This document shows, in pieces, positions 1 to 6,295 of a stretch of DNA of 6,336 nucleotides (within the stretch, counting starts at the first letter, position 1; each line of letters begins with the position of its first letter). A program made the position numbers and the translations under genes. Origin of the DNA: Tannerella sp. (GTDB lineage Bacteria > Bacteroidota > Bacteroidia > Bacteroidales > Tannerellaceae); contig JAITQL010000248.1 of NCBI GenBank assembly GCA_031288935.1, positions 1-6,336 on the forward strand, written 5' to 3'. The notes under the pieces are model-generated. The model was given only the letters and a program-made list of their open reading frames with translations. It was not told the DNA's origin and ran no database searches.

Positions 1-179
1 CCGTTGGGCGCGATGCCGTGCGAAGCAAGGAAATAACTTCCCGTAGCGATGCGTACGGCCTTGTTGTCGGCGTTCGGGCCGGCAACGGCCGTGAAGCCCG
101 TTCCTACCTGTTGCAGGGGATCGCCGGCGTCGGCAGCCGCAAGGTTGTCCGCGTCGTTAAAGAACCATGCGCCCGTTAA
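1..179 (-). repeat. LamG N-terminal segment, copy 2 of an internal protein repeat (cut by the window edge)
   Basis: This encodes residues 341-400 of the lipoprotein, beginning LTGAWFFNDADN. It matches copy 1 through the VAGP, KAVR and HGI-x-x-NG anchors, with one extra residue between VAGP and KAVR. Only the first part of this second jelly roll is inside the window, so further copies may follow. Confidence 0.78.
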
Positions 180-1199
180 GAGGCTTTTGGGCAGGAACCC
201 GGTGGAGCCGACGGCTCCCAGGGCGGCAATGTCGGCGTCGCCGAGCGGCTGGTCCCAGATGGTGACCTGCGCCACGTCGATGTCGCTGTCTTCGCTGTCA
301 TCGTCGGCAAAGAGCGCTGCGCCGGCCAGGTCGAGCGCATAGCGGTTGTCTTTGGCCAGGGCGGTGGTCTTGCCTTCAAAGAAGAGCACGCCGTCAATGT
401 AGAACTTGCAGTATTCGGGCGATTTGCAGGAGATCACCAGTCGATGCCAGTTCGCATCCTGCGGAACCATATTGTCCGAATAGCCGATGTTCGAATTGGT
501 CAAAAGACCCGACGGGCGGATAAAGATTTCGCCGTCGTCGCCGTTGGCCGGATTGGTCTGGAGGAAACAGTACCATTTGTCCAGCGCCGGCAGGCGGTAG
601 TCGAACAGGATGGTGTATTCGTTCACCTTGAGTCCTTCGCCATTGGCTTCGATGCCGTGATCGGCTATGAAATGGCTGCCCGATGCCACGCGCACGGCCT
701 TGCTGCTGCCGGGGCCTGCGACCTGCGTAAAGCCGTCGCCCACCAGCGTCAGTTCTTTGCCCAGAGCGGCCTTGCCCGGATTGGCGGCATCGCCGAACAG
801 CCACGACCCTGCAATCTGCGGGCCGACGGGTTCAACGACGCCCGGATCGTCGCCGTCCTGGTGAATCGTCACCTTGACGGTGGGCAGGCTGTAAACCACA
901 ATACTTACTTCGGCGTCGCGCAGGAATCCCGTATTCGGTTCGACCGTGATCCGGACATTGTTCGCCGTCACGTCGTTCAGGATTTCCGTCTTGCACCAGA
1001 TTTTGGTGGCAGCGGCCGTAAACTGCTCGCTGGCCTGTACGGTGAGGTAATAAACGCCACCTTCGCGCGACACGTCGTGGCTCAACTCGCCATCCACTTC
1101 CAGCGTGGGAATCTCGCGGACGTAATCCTCCTTGCAGGCAAACGCCGCGCAGGCACATATAATAACAAGGGTATATCTGATATATCTGTACATGTTCAT
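1..1199 (-). CDS. BACON and tandem LamG-like domain surface lipoprotein (partial, C-terminus beyond window)
   Basis: The gene is open from ATG at 1199 to the window edge: 399 full codons plus two bases, with no stop, so it is truncated by the window and not visibly broken. Residues 1-22 form a lipoprotein signal: a basic Tyr/Arg start, a hydrophobic run and lipobox AFAC with Cys22. The following K-E-D resembles the acidic signals that send Bacteroidota lipoproteins to the cell surface. Residues about 30-116 look like a BACON domain, with strands ending in VTIHQDG. Residues about 128-333 form a LamG/concanavalin-like jelly roll: GSWLF opening, WHRLVIS then FYIDG, and DIDVAQVTIWDQPL near the end. 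A second LamG copy starts at 341 (GAWFFNDAD) and is cut off. Such proteins in Sus-type operons usually bind glycan or carry an enzyme domain further on. The second ATG, codon 3, is an equally possible start. Confidence is high for the gene, good for LamG, moderate for BACON; substrate and any catalytic role are unknown. Confidence 0.88.
   Translation of the reverse strand, partial: MNMYRYIRYTLVIICACAAFACKEDYVREIPTLEVDGELSHDVSREGGVYYLTVQASEQFTAAATKIWCKTEILNDVTANNVRITVEPNTGFLRDAEVSIVVYSLPTVKVTIHQDGDDPGVVEPVGPQIAGSWLFGDAANPGKAALGKELTLVGDGFTQVAGPGSSKAVRVASGSHFIADHGIEANGEGLKVNEYTILFDYRLPALDKWYCFLQTNPANGDDGEIFIRPSGLLTNSNIGYSDNMVPQDANWHRLVISCKSPEYCKFYIDGVLFFEGKTTALAKDNRYALDLAGAALFADDDSEDSDIDVAQVTIWDQPLGDADIAALGAVGSTGFLPKSLLTGAWFFNDADNLAAADAGDPLQQVGTGFTAVAGPNADNKAVRIATGSYFLASHGIAPN
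639..815 (-). repeat. LamG N-terminal segment, copy 1 of an internal protein repeat
   Basis: This encodes residues 129-187 of the lipoprotein, from IAGSWLFGDAAN to HGIEANG. It aligns with residues 341-400 with about half the positions identical. Shared anchors are G-x-W-x-F, VG-x-GFT, VAGP, KAVR, GS-x-F and HGI-x-x-NG. The copies are diverged at DNA level, so this is an old domain duplication and not a recent tandem repeat. Confidence 0.8.
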
Positions 1200-1223
1200 T
1201 TCAAATTTAAATGGTTTAAGAAA

Positions 1224-2783
1224 TTATCTGGTCAACCAGATGTGTACGTTATGGTCGTCAATGCCGCCGAACTGCCGGTCGATGGCTTCCTGATAGCTTT
1301 CCGTATTCTGGGTGGCCTCCTCCATCGGATACATCCAGCGAATGGGCATGCGGTCTACCAGTTCGTTCTGATTCGTAGAGGGATCAATCGGATAGACGGG
1401 CCATCCCGTCCGCCGGTTGTCATAGAACGGATCATACTTGTACTGGATGAACGAAGCGGCAAACTTCTGCTCGATGATCTTCTGCAAGTCCGCCTCGAAG
1501 GCGGCGGGGTTTTCGGACAGTTGCAGCGACGCCCGTCCGAGCTGTTGCGTGATGTAGCTGTCCGTAATCTTCCGGTTGTGATGGAAAAGGGGATCGTCCT
1601 TCGTGTTGTCGGCCGTAAAGCGCAACCCGGCTTCGATGGCTTTCAGGTAATGCTGCGAAGCCGTGTGTCCGGGCAGCCAGCCCCGCAGGGCGCCTTCGGC
1701 CAGGATAAATTCCTGCTGCGCAAAACCGACGCGGGCGATCGGCTCGCCGTCCGGGTCGTCCAGATAACGCGCGTTGATGCGGCACGTTTTCCGTTCGCCG
1801 GTCAGCGTTTCAATATCGGTATTGTTCCACGACGGATTGATACCCGGATAGCAGGCCGTATCGGATACGGAAATGCCCTGCGCCTCGTAATATTCCGAAG
1901 GTTCGGCGTAGTAGAACAGCCGGTAGTCGTCATGCTTTTTCAGTATGTCCGTCATCACGCTGCTCATGCGCAGATACATCCACGACTGGTTGGTAACCCT
2001 GTAATAGGGCGGATACATGCCGGGTTGATTGCGGCACTCGTACCGCAGGTTGTCGCCGTTGGACTCCAGCAGCGGCCGCGCGGCTACTTCGGCAAAACGC
2101 GCCTTGACATTCAGGTCGGGCGTATCGTCCGCCCGTTTTGAAAGCGCAATCAGCACCTTCAGCGCAAACGAATTGGTGACCCGCTGCCATTTTTTCGGAT
2201 CGCCGTCGAAAAGGACGTCGCCCCCGAAGGCCACCGTCGCATTGGCGAAGTACGTATTGGCCGCGTCCAGGTCGTCCAGTATCAGGCGGAACACGTCCTT
2301 CTGGGGATCGTATTTCGGCTGGATGATCCCTTCCTTCTCGCCCAGCAGCGCCTCGCTGTACGGTATGTCCCCCATCTGCATGGTGGTGTAGTACATTTTG
2401 TAGGCCTTGGTAAACAAGGCCAGTCCCCTGTAGGCATCCGCAAGCGCGGGGCTTGTGGCATTGTCCACCATCTTCTCGGCCGTGATCAGGAGGTTGTACC
2501 CTTCAAACGTACCCCGGCCCAGCAGGTTATACTGTGCCGCCTGTGCGCCTTCCGTGTCGCAGATGATTTTAGACCTCATGCCGTCGTTGGCCACCGAAAT
2601 CCAGATGTCCCACTTGACCAGGTTGCCCGTAACACTCGTTGCCAGCAACGCCGACGAAGCCTTGGACGTCGCATTCGGATCGGTATTAATGTCGTCAAAA
2701 TTGCCGGTGCACGCGCTGAGCGCCCATCCGGTCAATATAGCGAACAAGACCGTTTTATATCTTGAAAAACAATTCATATCCAT
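1224..2783 (-). CDS. SusD/RagB-like nutrient-binding outer-membrane lipoprotein (SusD_2 type)
   Basis: This 519-residue protein is full length for the family. A hydrophobic segment (about 11-24) ends in lipobox LSAC with Cys25, so the protein should be lipid-anchored in the outer membrane and face the outside. Just after it, NFDDINTDPNATS (28-40) is characteristic of the SusD_2 branch (starch-binding associating with outer membrane). Other family landmarks are GDIPYSEAL (138-146), PKYDPQKDVFRLILDDLDAA (156-175), DPKKWQRVTNSFALKV (195-210), HDDYRLFYYAEPS (284-296), the helix AQQEFILAEGAL (355-366), DNRRTGWPVYP (455-465) and RMPIRWMYPMEEATQN (478-493). The helical stretches fit the TPR-like scaffold of SusD. 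Known family role: it caps the partner SusC barrel and captures ligand. It follows the transporter gene by 24 bp, as usual. The ATG at 2783 is preceded by an A-rich stretch and no Shine-Dalgarno site; codon 3 is also ATG. The ligand cannot be assigned. Confidence 0.95.
   Translation of the reverse strand: MDMNCFSRYKTVLFAILTGWALSACTGNFDDINTDPNATSKASSALLATSVTGNLVKWDIWISVANDGMRSKIICDTEGAQAAQYNLLGRGTFEGYNLLITAEKMVDNATSPALADAYRGLALFTKAYKMYYTTMQMGDIPYSEALLGEKEGIIQPKYDPQKDVFRLILDDLDAANTYFANATVAFGGDVLFDGDPKKWQRVTNSFALKVLIALSKRADDTPDLNVKARFAEVAARPLLESNGDNLRYECRNQPGMYPPYYRVTNQSWMYLRMSSVMTDILKKHDDYRLFYYAEPSEYYEAQGISVSDTACYPGINPSWNNTDIETLTGERKTCRINARYLDDPDGEPIARVGFAQQEFILAEGALRGWLPGHTASQHYLKAIEAGLRFTADNTKDDPLFHHNRKITDSYITQQLGRASLQLSENPAAFEADLQKIIEQKFAASFIQYKYDPFYDNRRTGWPVYPIDPSTNQNELVDRMPIRWMYPMEEATQNTESYQEAIDRQFGGIDDHNVHIWLTR
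1226..1241 (-). other. Inverted repeat ending in the susD-like stop codon
   Basis: The 16 bases ATCTGGTCAACCAGAT have perfect 7-bp arms around a 2-base centre. In the minus-strand transcript they can fold as a 6-bp stem with a UUGA loop. The last base is the T of the TAA stop. No T-run follows, so it does not look like an intrinsic terminator. It could affect mRNA processing or reduce expression of the downstream gene, or simply be a coding coincidence. Confidence 0.35.
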
Positions 2784-2807
2784 CTTATTTTTTTATCCGG
2801 TTAAACA

Positions 2808-5800
2808 TTAAAAATCTACTTTGAAATTAAGACCTACATACCTTGGCAGGGGCGCATTCTCGTTATCCTGTCCCTTGTCCGGGTCAGCCCATCTAAATTC
2901 CTTTACCCAGATGTAAAGGTTCTGTCCGATCAGGCTTACCTGCAGGTTGTCTAATTTCAGTTTCTGCGCATACTCTTTCGGCAGGCTGTATCCGATGGCG
3001 GCCTCCCGGAGCTTGAGGAACGTCAGGTCGAACACCGAACTGCTGACCGGCCCTCCGCCGTACATTTGCCGGATGTACTGTTCGTACGACGTTTCGATGT
3101 CGTTCGGCGCAAAGACGCGCGTATCGGAAAGCACCGTTCCGTTGTAATCGTACTGAATCGTACCGTCCACCAGCTTCACTCCCTGGCCGACGTAGTTGTG
3201 CAAACCGTTCACCACTTCGTCATACCGCCACTGGTTGTCGCTGTCCGGGTGCATTCCGGTACGCCACATGTCCCAGTCGGAGTCGTTGTCGTTCTGTCCG
3301 CCCACGCGACCGTCGAACGACAGCAGCAGGGAGAAGTTCTTCCACTTCACCGTGTTCGAGAAACCCCATACCCAGTTCGGATCTCTGTAGAAGCGGGTAT
3401 CCACGGTCGTCTTTTTCAGCAGACCGTCGGCGCGGTGCACATACTGCCCGTCCGGGGTTTTCTCAATGTCGCCGCGCTGTTCCCAGTTGACCTGTTCGCC
3501 TTCGGCTACCCAGTAGAACTGTTGCGAATAGAGCGGGTCGACCCGGTTGTACACGTAACGCATCCGTCCCCAGTTCACCGATGGCGTCCAGGTCCAGTCC
3601 TTGTTCTTGATCACATCGCCGGACAGGGCAATTTCCCAGCCTTTCCGCAGGTATTCCTCGTCCCAGTTGATCAACATGTTGCTGAATCCGGAAGCCTTGC
3701 TGATGGCTGCTTCGCGCTGGTTGTTGTAGTACAGCCGGTGGAAATAGGCCACGTCGGCACGCAGGCGCGAATCCAGGAAACGGGCTTCGGTACCGACTTC
3801 CCACTCTTCGCGGGTCGCCGGCTTGAGCGATCCCGAACGGCTGGTGGAAGGATATACGGCGCCGGTCATCCCCTTGTACATACTGTTCATGTTGATGGCA
3901 TACGTCGTATTGATGGAATAGACTCCCGGCGGTATTTTGGTTTGCGTCCAGGAGCCGCGGACTTTCCAAAAGTCCAGCTGTTCGATTTCCGGGAGCAGTT
4001 CCGTAAGCACCAGACTGCCCGATACCGACGGATAGAAGAAGGAGCGTTCGCTTTCGGACAGGGTGGAGACCCAGTCGTTACGTCCCGTAACCTCCGCAAA
4101 AAGCGTGCTTTTCCATGCAAAACCCACCTTGCCGAAGATGCTGCTGTTTTGAATATTCGACGAGCCTACGCCAAACGAAATCGGCTCGACCGATGCTTTC
4201 AGCGAGTAGAATCCGGGGATGCTTAATCCGCCGGCTGTCCGGCCTTCAAAACTGTTTGACTTGTTATAGTAAAGGGACGTTCCGAGGAATCCGTCTACGT
4301 GGAAGTTTCCAATGGCTTTGTCCGCCATCAGGAGCGCCTCGCCGTTCAGCGCCCAACCCTGTCCCACGGATTGATAAAACTCGCCCAGCGGCGCCTTGCG
4401 AAGCGTGCTGAGAGGCGTCTTTTCTTCCGTCCGGTTGCTCGTTCCGTCCGCACCGACGCGGGCCATCAATTTCAACCACGGCTGAAGCTCATACGTCAGA
4501 TGCACCTGTCCGCTAAAGATGTCCCTTTCGCGGGAACGGGTCACCTCGTACTGCGTGAACCAGGGATTGGTATACCATACCGGACTCCACCAGTTCTGCT
4601 GCACGTCTTCCTTCCCCTTTTGCCAGTAGTCGCGATAGTCGCGGATGTCATACTCGGCGCCCGTCCACACCAGCATCGTATAGATCGCACCCGTCAGGCC
4701 GTAGCCTTCGCCATGCAGCTGGGGCGCGATCCATTTACCGATCGTAGCCGTTGCGTCCAGTTCCAGTTTGCCCAGTTTCAGGTCGCCGGCCACAATGTAA
4801 TTGAAGCGGTTGCTGTAATTGTTGGGATACTGTCCCTTGTTGTAGACATGGGTAAGCGACGTGCGGAAACTGCCGTTCTTGCCCTTGTAGGCCACGTTGA
4901 CGTTGTTGTTCGTCACGAAGGACGTTTCCATGAAATTCTCAAAGTTGTTCGCCCCTCTCGACACCAAAGGCATTTCACGCCATTCGTAGGTAAAGGGATC
5001 GTACTGCAACGCCGTGCGTCCGATGTCCAGCTTGTCGCCCCATACATAGTCTTCGGGGTCATACCTTCCGCCGATGCCGGAACTGTAGGAACTCTGTCCG
5101 TGAATCATCGTAGCGTATCCGGCCGAAAACATGTCGCTGCTGCTGAACGACACCTTGACGCCTTCCGTCACGCCTCGCTTGGTCGTAATCATGAGCGCGC
5201 CCGAACCGCCTCTGAAACCGTACAGAGCCGACGCCGTAGATCCCTTCAGCACGCTGATGGATTCGATGTCGTCCTGCGAAACGTCGCGCAGCGACATGTT
5301 CGGAAACGGTACGCCGTCGACCACGATCAGCGGCGTTTCGCCACGCACCTGCACCGTCGGCTCGTTGGCAAAGTCGGAACCGTTGTAAACGGTCACGCCC
5401 GCGATCTTGCCCGTCAGCTGGCTGCCGAGTTCCACCCCCTTGACCGTGGAAAGCGTTTCGCCCTTGACGGTCTGCACGGAGTATCCCAGCGCCTTTTCCT
5501 CGCGTTTGATGCCCAGAGCGGTTACCACCACTTCGCTGATTGCGATGGCATCCTCCGCGAGGGTCACGTCGATCACCTTGCGCGAACCGACGGTAATCTC
5601 CTGCGAGACGAATCCGATGTAGGAAAAGACCAGTACGGTATTCGACGAAGAAACCGTAACGGAGTATTTCCCGTCCATGTCGCTCATCACGCCGGACGTC
5701 GTGCCCTTGACCAGGATGTTTACTCCCGGCAGCACCTCGCCGTTGCCGTCGCGGATCGTTCCCGTAACGGTCGTCGTCTGTTGCTGAATCTGACTGTCTC

Positions 5801-5948
5801 CGGCCTCTTCCGCGAGGTTCTCCGAATAGGCGTTATGGGTAAACGCCGTGCAGACTCCAATCAATAACATTAACAGAGAGGCCTTCATGCCGCCTCCTGT
5901 TTTCATACGTTGAGATCGTTTACGTATCTCAGAAAAAAGATAGTTCAT
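2808..5948 (-). CDS. SusC/RagA-family TonB-linked outer-membrane transporter
   Basis: From ATG at 5948 this is 1046 residues, normal for SusC proteins. Residues 21-42 (MKASLLMLL to NAYS) form a signal peptide, so residues 1-20 would be an extended basic N-region. Domains in order: a CarboxypepD_reg-like beta-sandwich at about 60-131 (VLPGVNILVKGT, DGKYSVTV); a TonB-box-like EVVVTALG at 139-146; a plug to about 259 with the SusC signature PLIVVDGVPF, then DIESISVLKG and YGFRGGSGALMITTKRG; and a long beta-barrel ending LNFKVDF, with the C-terminal Phe typical of barrel proteins. Near the end, FLKLREAAIGYSLP matches the conserved C-terminal block of the family. It imports ligands captured by the SusD partner, powered by TonB-ExbBD. 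It is the first large gene of the operon. A GTG lies two codons upstream at 5954, and a start at 5888 is also possible, so the N-terminus is uncertain; the rest is not. Confidence 0.95.
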   Translation of the reverse strand: MNYLFSEIRKRSQRMKTGGGMKASLLMLLIGVCTAFTHNAYSENLAEEAGDSQIQQQTTTVTGTIRDGNGEVLPGVNILVKGTTSGVMSDMDGKYSVTVSSSNTVLVFSYIGFVSQEITVGSRKVIDVTLAEDAIAISEVVVTALGIKREEKALGYSVQTVKGETLSTVKGVELGSQLTGKIAGVTVYNGSDFANEPTVQVRGETPLIVVDGVPFPNMSLRDVSQDDIESISVLKGSTASALYGFRGGSGALMITTKRGVTEGVKVSFSSSDMFSAGYATMIHGQSSYSSGIGGRYDPEDYVWGDKLDIGRTALQYDPFTYEWREMPLVSRGANNFENFMETSFVTNNNVNVAYKGKNGSFRTSLTHVYNKGQYPNNYSNRFNYIVAGDLKLGKLELDATATIGKWIAPQLHGEGYGLTGAIYTMLVWTGAEYDIRDYRDYWQKGKEDVQQNWWSPVWYTNPWFTQYEVTRSRERDIFSGQVHLTYELQPWLKLMARVGADGTSNRTEEKTPLSTLRKAPLGEFYQSVGQGWALNGEALLMADKAIGNFHVDGFLGTSLYYNKSNSFEGRTAGGLSIPGFYSLKASVEPISFGVGSSNIQNSSIFGKVGFAWKSTLFAEVTGRNDWVSTLSESERSFFYPSVSGSLVLTELLPEIEQLDFWKVRGSWTQTKIPPGVYSINTTYAINMNSMYKGMTGAVYPSTSRSGSLKPATREEWEVGTEARFLDSRLRADVAYFHRLYYNNQREAAISKASGFSNMLINWDEEYLRKGWEIALSGDVIKNKDWTWTPSVNWGRMRYVYNRVDPLYSQQFYWVAEGEQVNWEQRGDIEKTPDGQYVHRADGLLKKTTVDTRFYRDPNWVWGFSNTVKWKNFSLLLSFDGRVGGQNDNDSDWDMWRTGMHPDSDNQWRYDEVVNGLHNYVGQGVKLVDGTIQYDYNGTVLSDTRVFAPNDIETSYEQYIRQMYGGGPVSSSVFDLTFLKLREAAIGYSLPKEYAQKLKLDNLQVSLIGQNLYIWVKEFRWADPDKGQDNENAPLPRYVGLNFKVDF
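5886..5898 (-). promoter_or_regulatory. AGGAGG motif and internal ATG, possible alternative start of the SusC-like gene
   Basis: The minus strand reads AGGAGG (5898-5893), a 4-base gap, then ATG (5888-5886), codon 21 of the chosen reading frame. Starting here would give a compact 22-residue signal peptide MKASLLMLL to NAYS and a 1026-residue protein. Bacteroidota rarely rely on Shine-Dalgarno pairing, and the motif also encodes Gly-Gly, so it may be chance. Long basic N-regions are common in SusC proteins, so the upstream ATG is kept. Confidence 0.3.
5911..5931 (-). other. Inverted repeat near the 5' end of the SusC-like coding region
   Basis: TGAGAT (5911-5916) and ATCTCA (5926-5931) are perfect 6-bp arms around nine bases, within codons 6-13. 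In the transcript the repeat can form a small hairpin just after the first ATG and before the ATG at 5906 and 5888. It could influence start choice or be incidental. Confidence 0.3.
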
Positions 5949-5993
5949 ATTCACACTGATTTATTTATTTAATCGTTAATAATTCGTCAAATG

Positions 5994-6010
5994 GCTCTCT
6001 ATACAAGAGC
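5994..6010 (-). other. Leader hairpin GCTCT/AGAGC close to the SusC-like start
   Basis: GCTCT (5994-5998) and AGAGC (6006-6010) are perfect 5-bp arms. In the minus-strand RNA a sixth U-G pair closes a 5-base GUAUA loop. It lies about 45 nt upstream of the start codon, which is a plausible place for a leader hairpin or regulator half-sites, but the stem is short. Confidence 0.3.
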
Positions 6011-6021
6011 GTGTTATCATT

Positions 6022-6068
6022 AAAAATGCGTCTGTCCGGGCAGCATTGACTGTACCGTCCGGCGCCGG
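6022..6068 (-). terminator. GC-rich structured segment followed by U5, possible weak attenuator
   Basis: On the minus strand the 10-bp palindrome CCGGCGCCGG (6059-6068) is followed by the near-palindrome CTGCCCGGACAG (6032-6043), which has one G-U pair, then five bases and a run of five T (6026-6022). The two parts share CCGGAC and could also pair with each other through CCGG. The arrangement resembles an intrinsic terminator, but the T-run is short and offset by five bases. If functional, it would sit between the promoter and the SusC-like gene and so act as an attenuator. Confidence 0.3.
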
Positions 6069-6094
6069 TTTCGTTACATTCCAATTATCTTATT

Positions 6095-6238
6095 TCATAG
6101 GCAATTTGTTTTTAGAGGGTTCATAAAATACGTGGAGTTTATCTCGATACCGTTTTCTTTTGCGCGGCACGGCCGCACCGCGACGGTTGTACGGGAAGAG
6201 ATGTCTAAAGTACGCATATTTGTAGTTAGAAGTATCAT
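6095..6238 (-). CDS. Possible 47-residue leader ORF, unknown function
   Basis: ATG at 6238 opens 47 codons ending in TGA at 6095. The start lies about 20 nt after the predicted transcription start, and the A-rich stretch before it (ACTAAAAGTAAAAG) is typical of Bacteroidota initiation. The product begins MILLTTNMRTLDISS, has a basic middle (VAVRPCRAKE) and ends NPLKTNCL. There is no signal peptide, membrane segment or recognised domain. Third positions in the middle are fairly GC-rich, as in the neighbours, but another frame across the same DNA looks similar, so codon use does not decide it. It could be a leader peptide or a chance ORF. Confidence 0.25.
   Translation of the reverse strand: MILLTTNMRTLDISSRTTVAVRPCRAKENGIEINSTYFMNPLKTNCL
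6149..6187 (-). other. GC-rich hairpin in the leader
   Basis: ACCGT (6149-6153) pairs with ACGGT (6183-6187), and CGCGG (6163-6167) pairs with the directly adjacent CCGCG (6178-6182), giving two stacked 5-bp stems with a 9-base bulge on one side. An alternative hairpin GCGGC/GCCGC with a 3-base loop (6164-6176) competes with the inner stem. The element stands out against the AT-rich surroundings and overlaps the possible leader ORF. No T-run follows in the minus-strand direction. Confidence 0.35.
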
Positions 6239-6244
6239 ATTCTT

Positions 6245-6257
6245 TTACTTTTAGTAA
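6245..6257. promoter_or_regulatory. Palindrome TTACT-TTT-AGTAA, candidate operator
   Basis: Perfect 5-bp arms flank a 3-base centre. The site begins about 9 bp downstream of the promoter box, so it would cover roughly the first transcribed bases. It also overlaps a wider inverted repeat, TACTTTT (6246-6252) with AAAAGTA (6267-6273), whose right arm lies inside the promoter box. The arms start 21 bp apart, two helical turns, which suits a dimeric DNA-binding protein. No regulator can be named. Confidence 0.35.
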
Positions 6258-6265
6258 CGTGAGCG

Positions 6266-6295
6266 CAAAAGTACACGATTTTATTATAATAGAAA
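6266..6295 (-). promoter_or_regulatory. Candidate Bacteroidota housekeeping promoter for the operon
   Basis: The minus strand reads TACTTTTG (6273-6266), an exact match to the TAnnTTTG -7 box of Bacteroidota. Eighteen bases upstream is TTTC (6295-6292), a near match to the TTTG -33 box. Transcription would begin near 6258-6260. It is the only exact -7 box found on this strand in the upstream region. The long leader it implies, and the possibility of a sigma-factor-specific promoter closer to the gene, limit confidence. Confidence 0.5.

Noticed and set aside
444..2141. A 565-codon plus-strand ORF, and similar long plus-strand ORFs at 3066-4226 and 4299-5867
   Set aside because: They run opposite to well-supported genes with full family motifs. 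The products are rich in Arg, Val and His with no recognisable domain, and the first crosses a gene boundary. They are mirror images produced by GC-rich codon use on the minus strand.
5968..5985. Repeated TTAAT and TTATT units near the SusC-like start
   Set aside because: They are short direct repeats in AT-rich DNA, without symmetry or regular spacing beyond what composition predicts.
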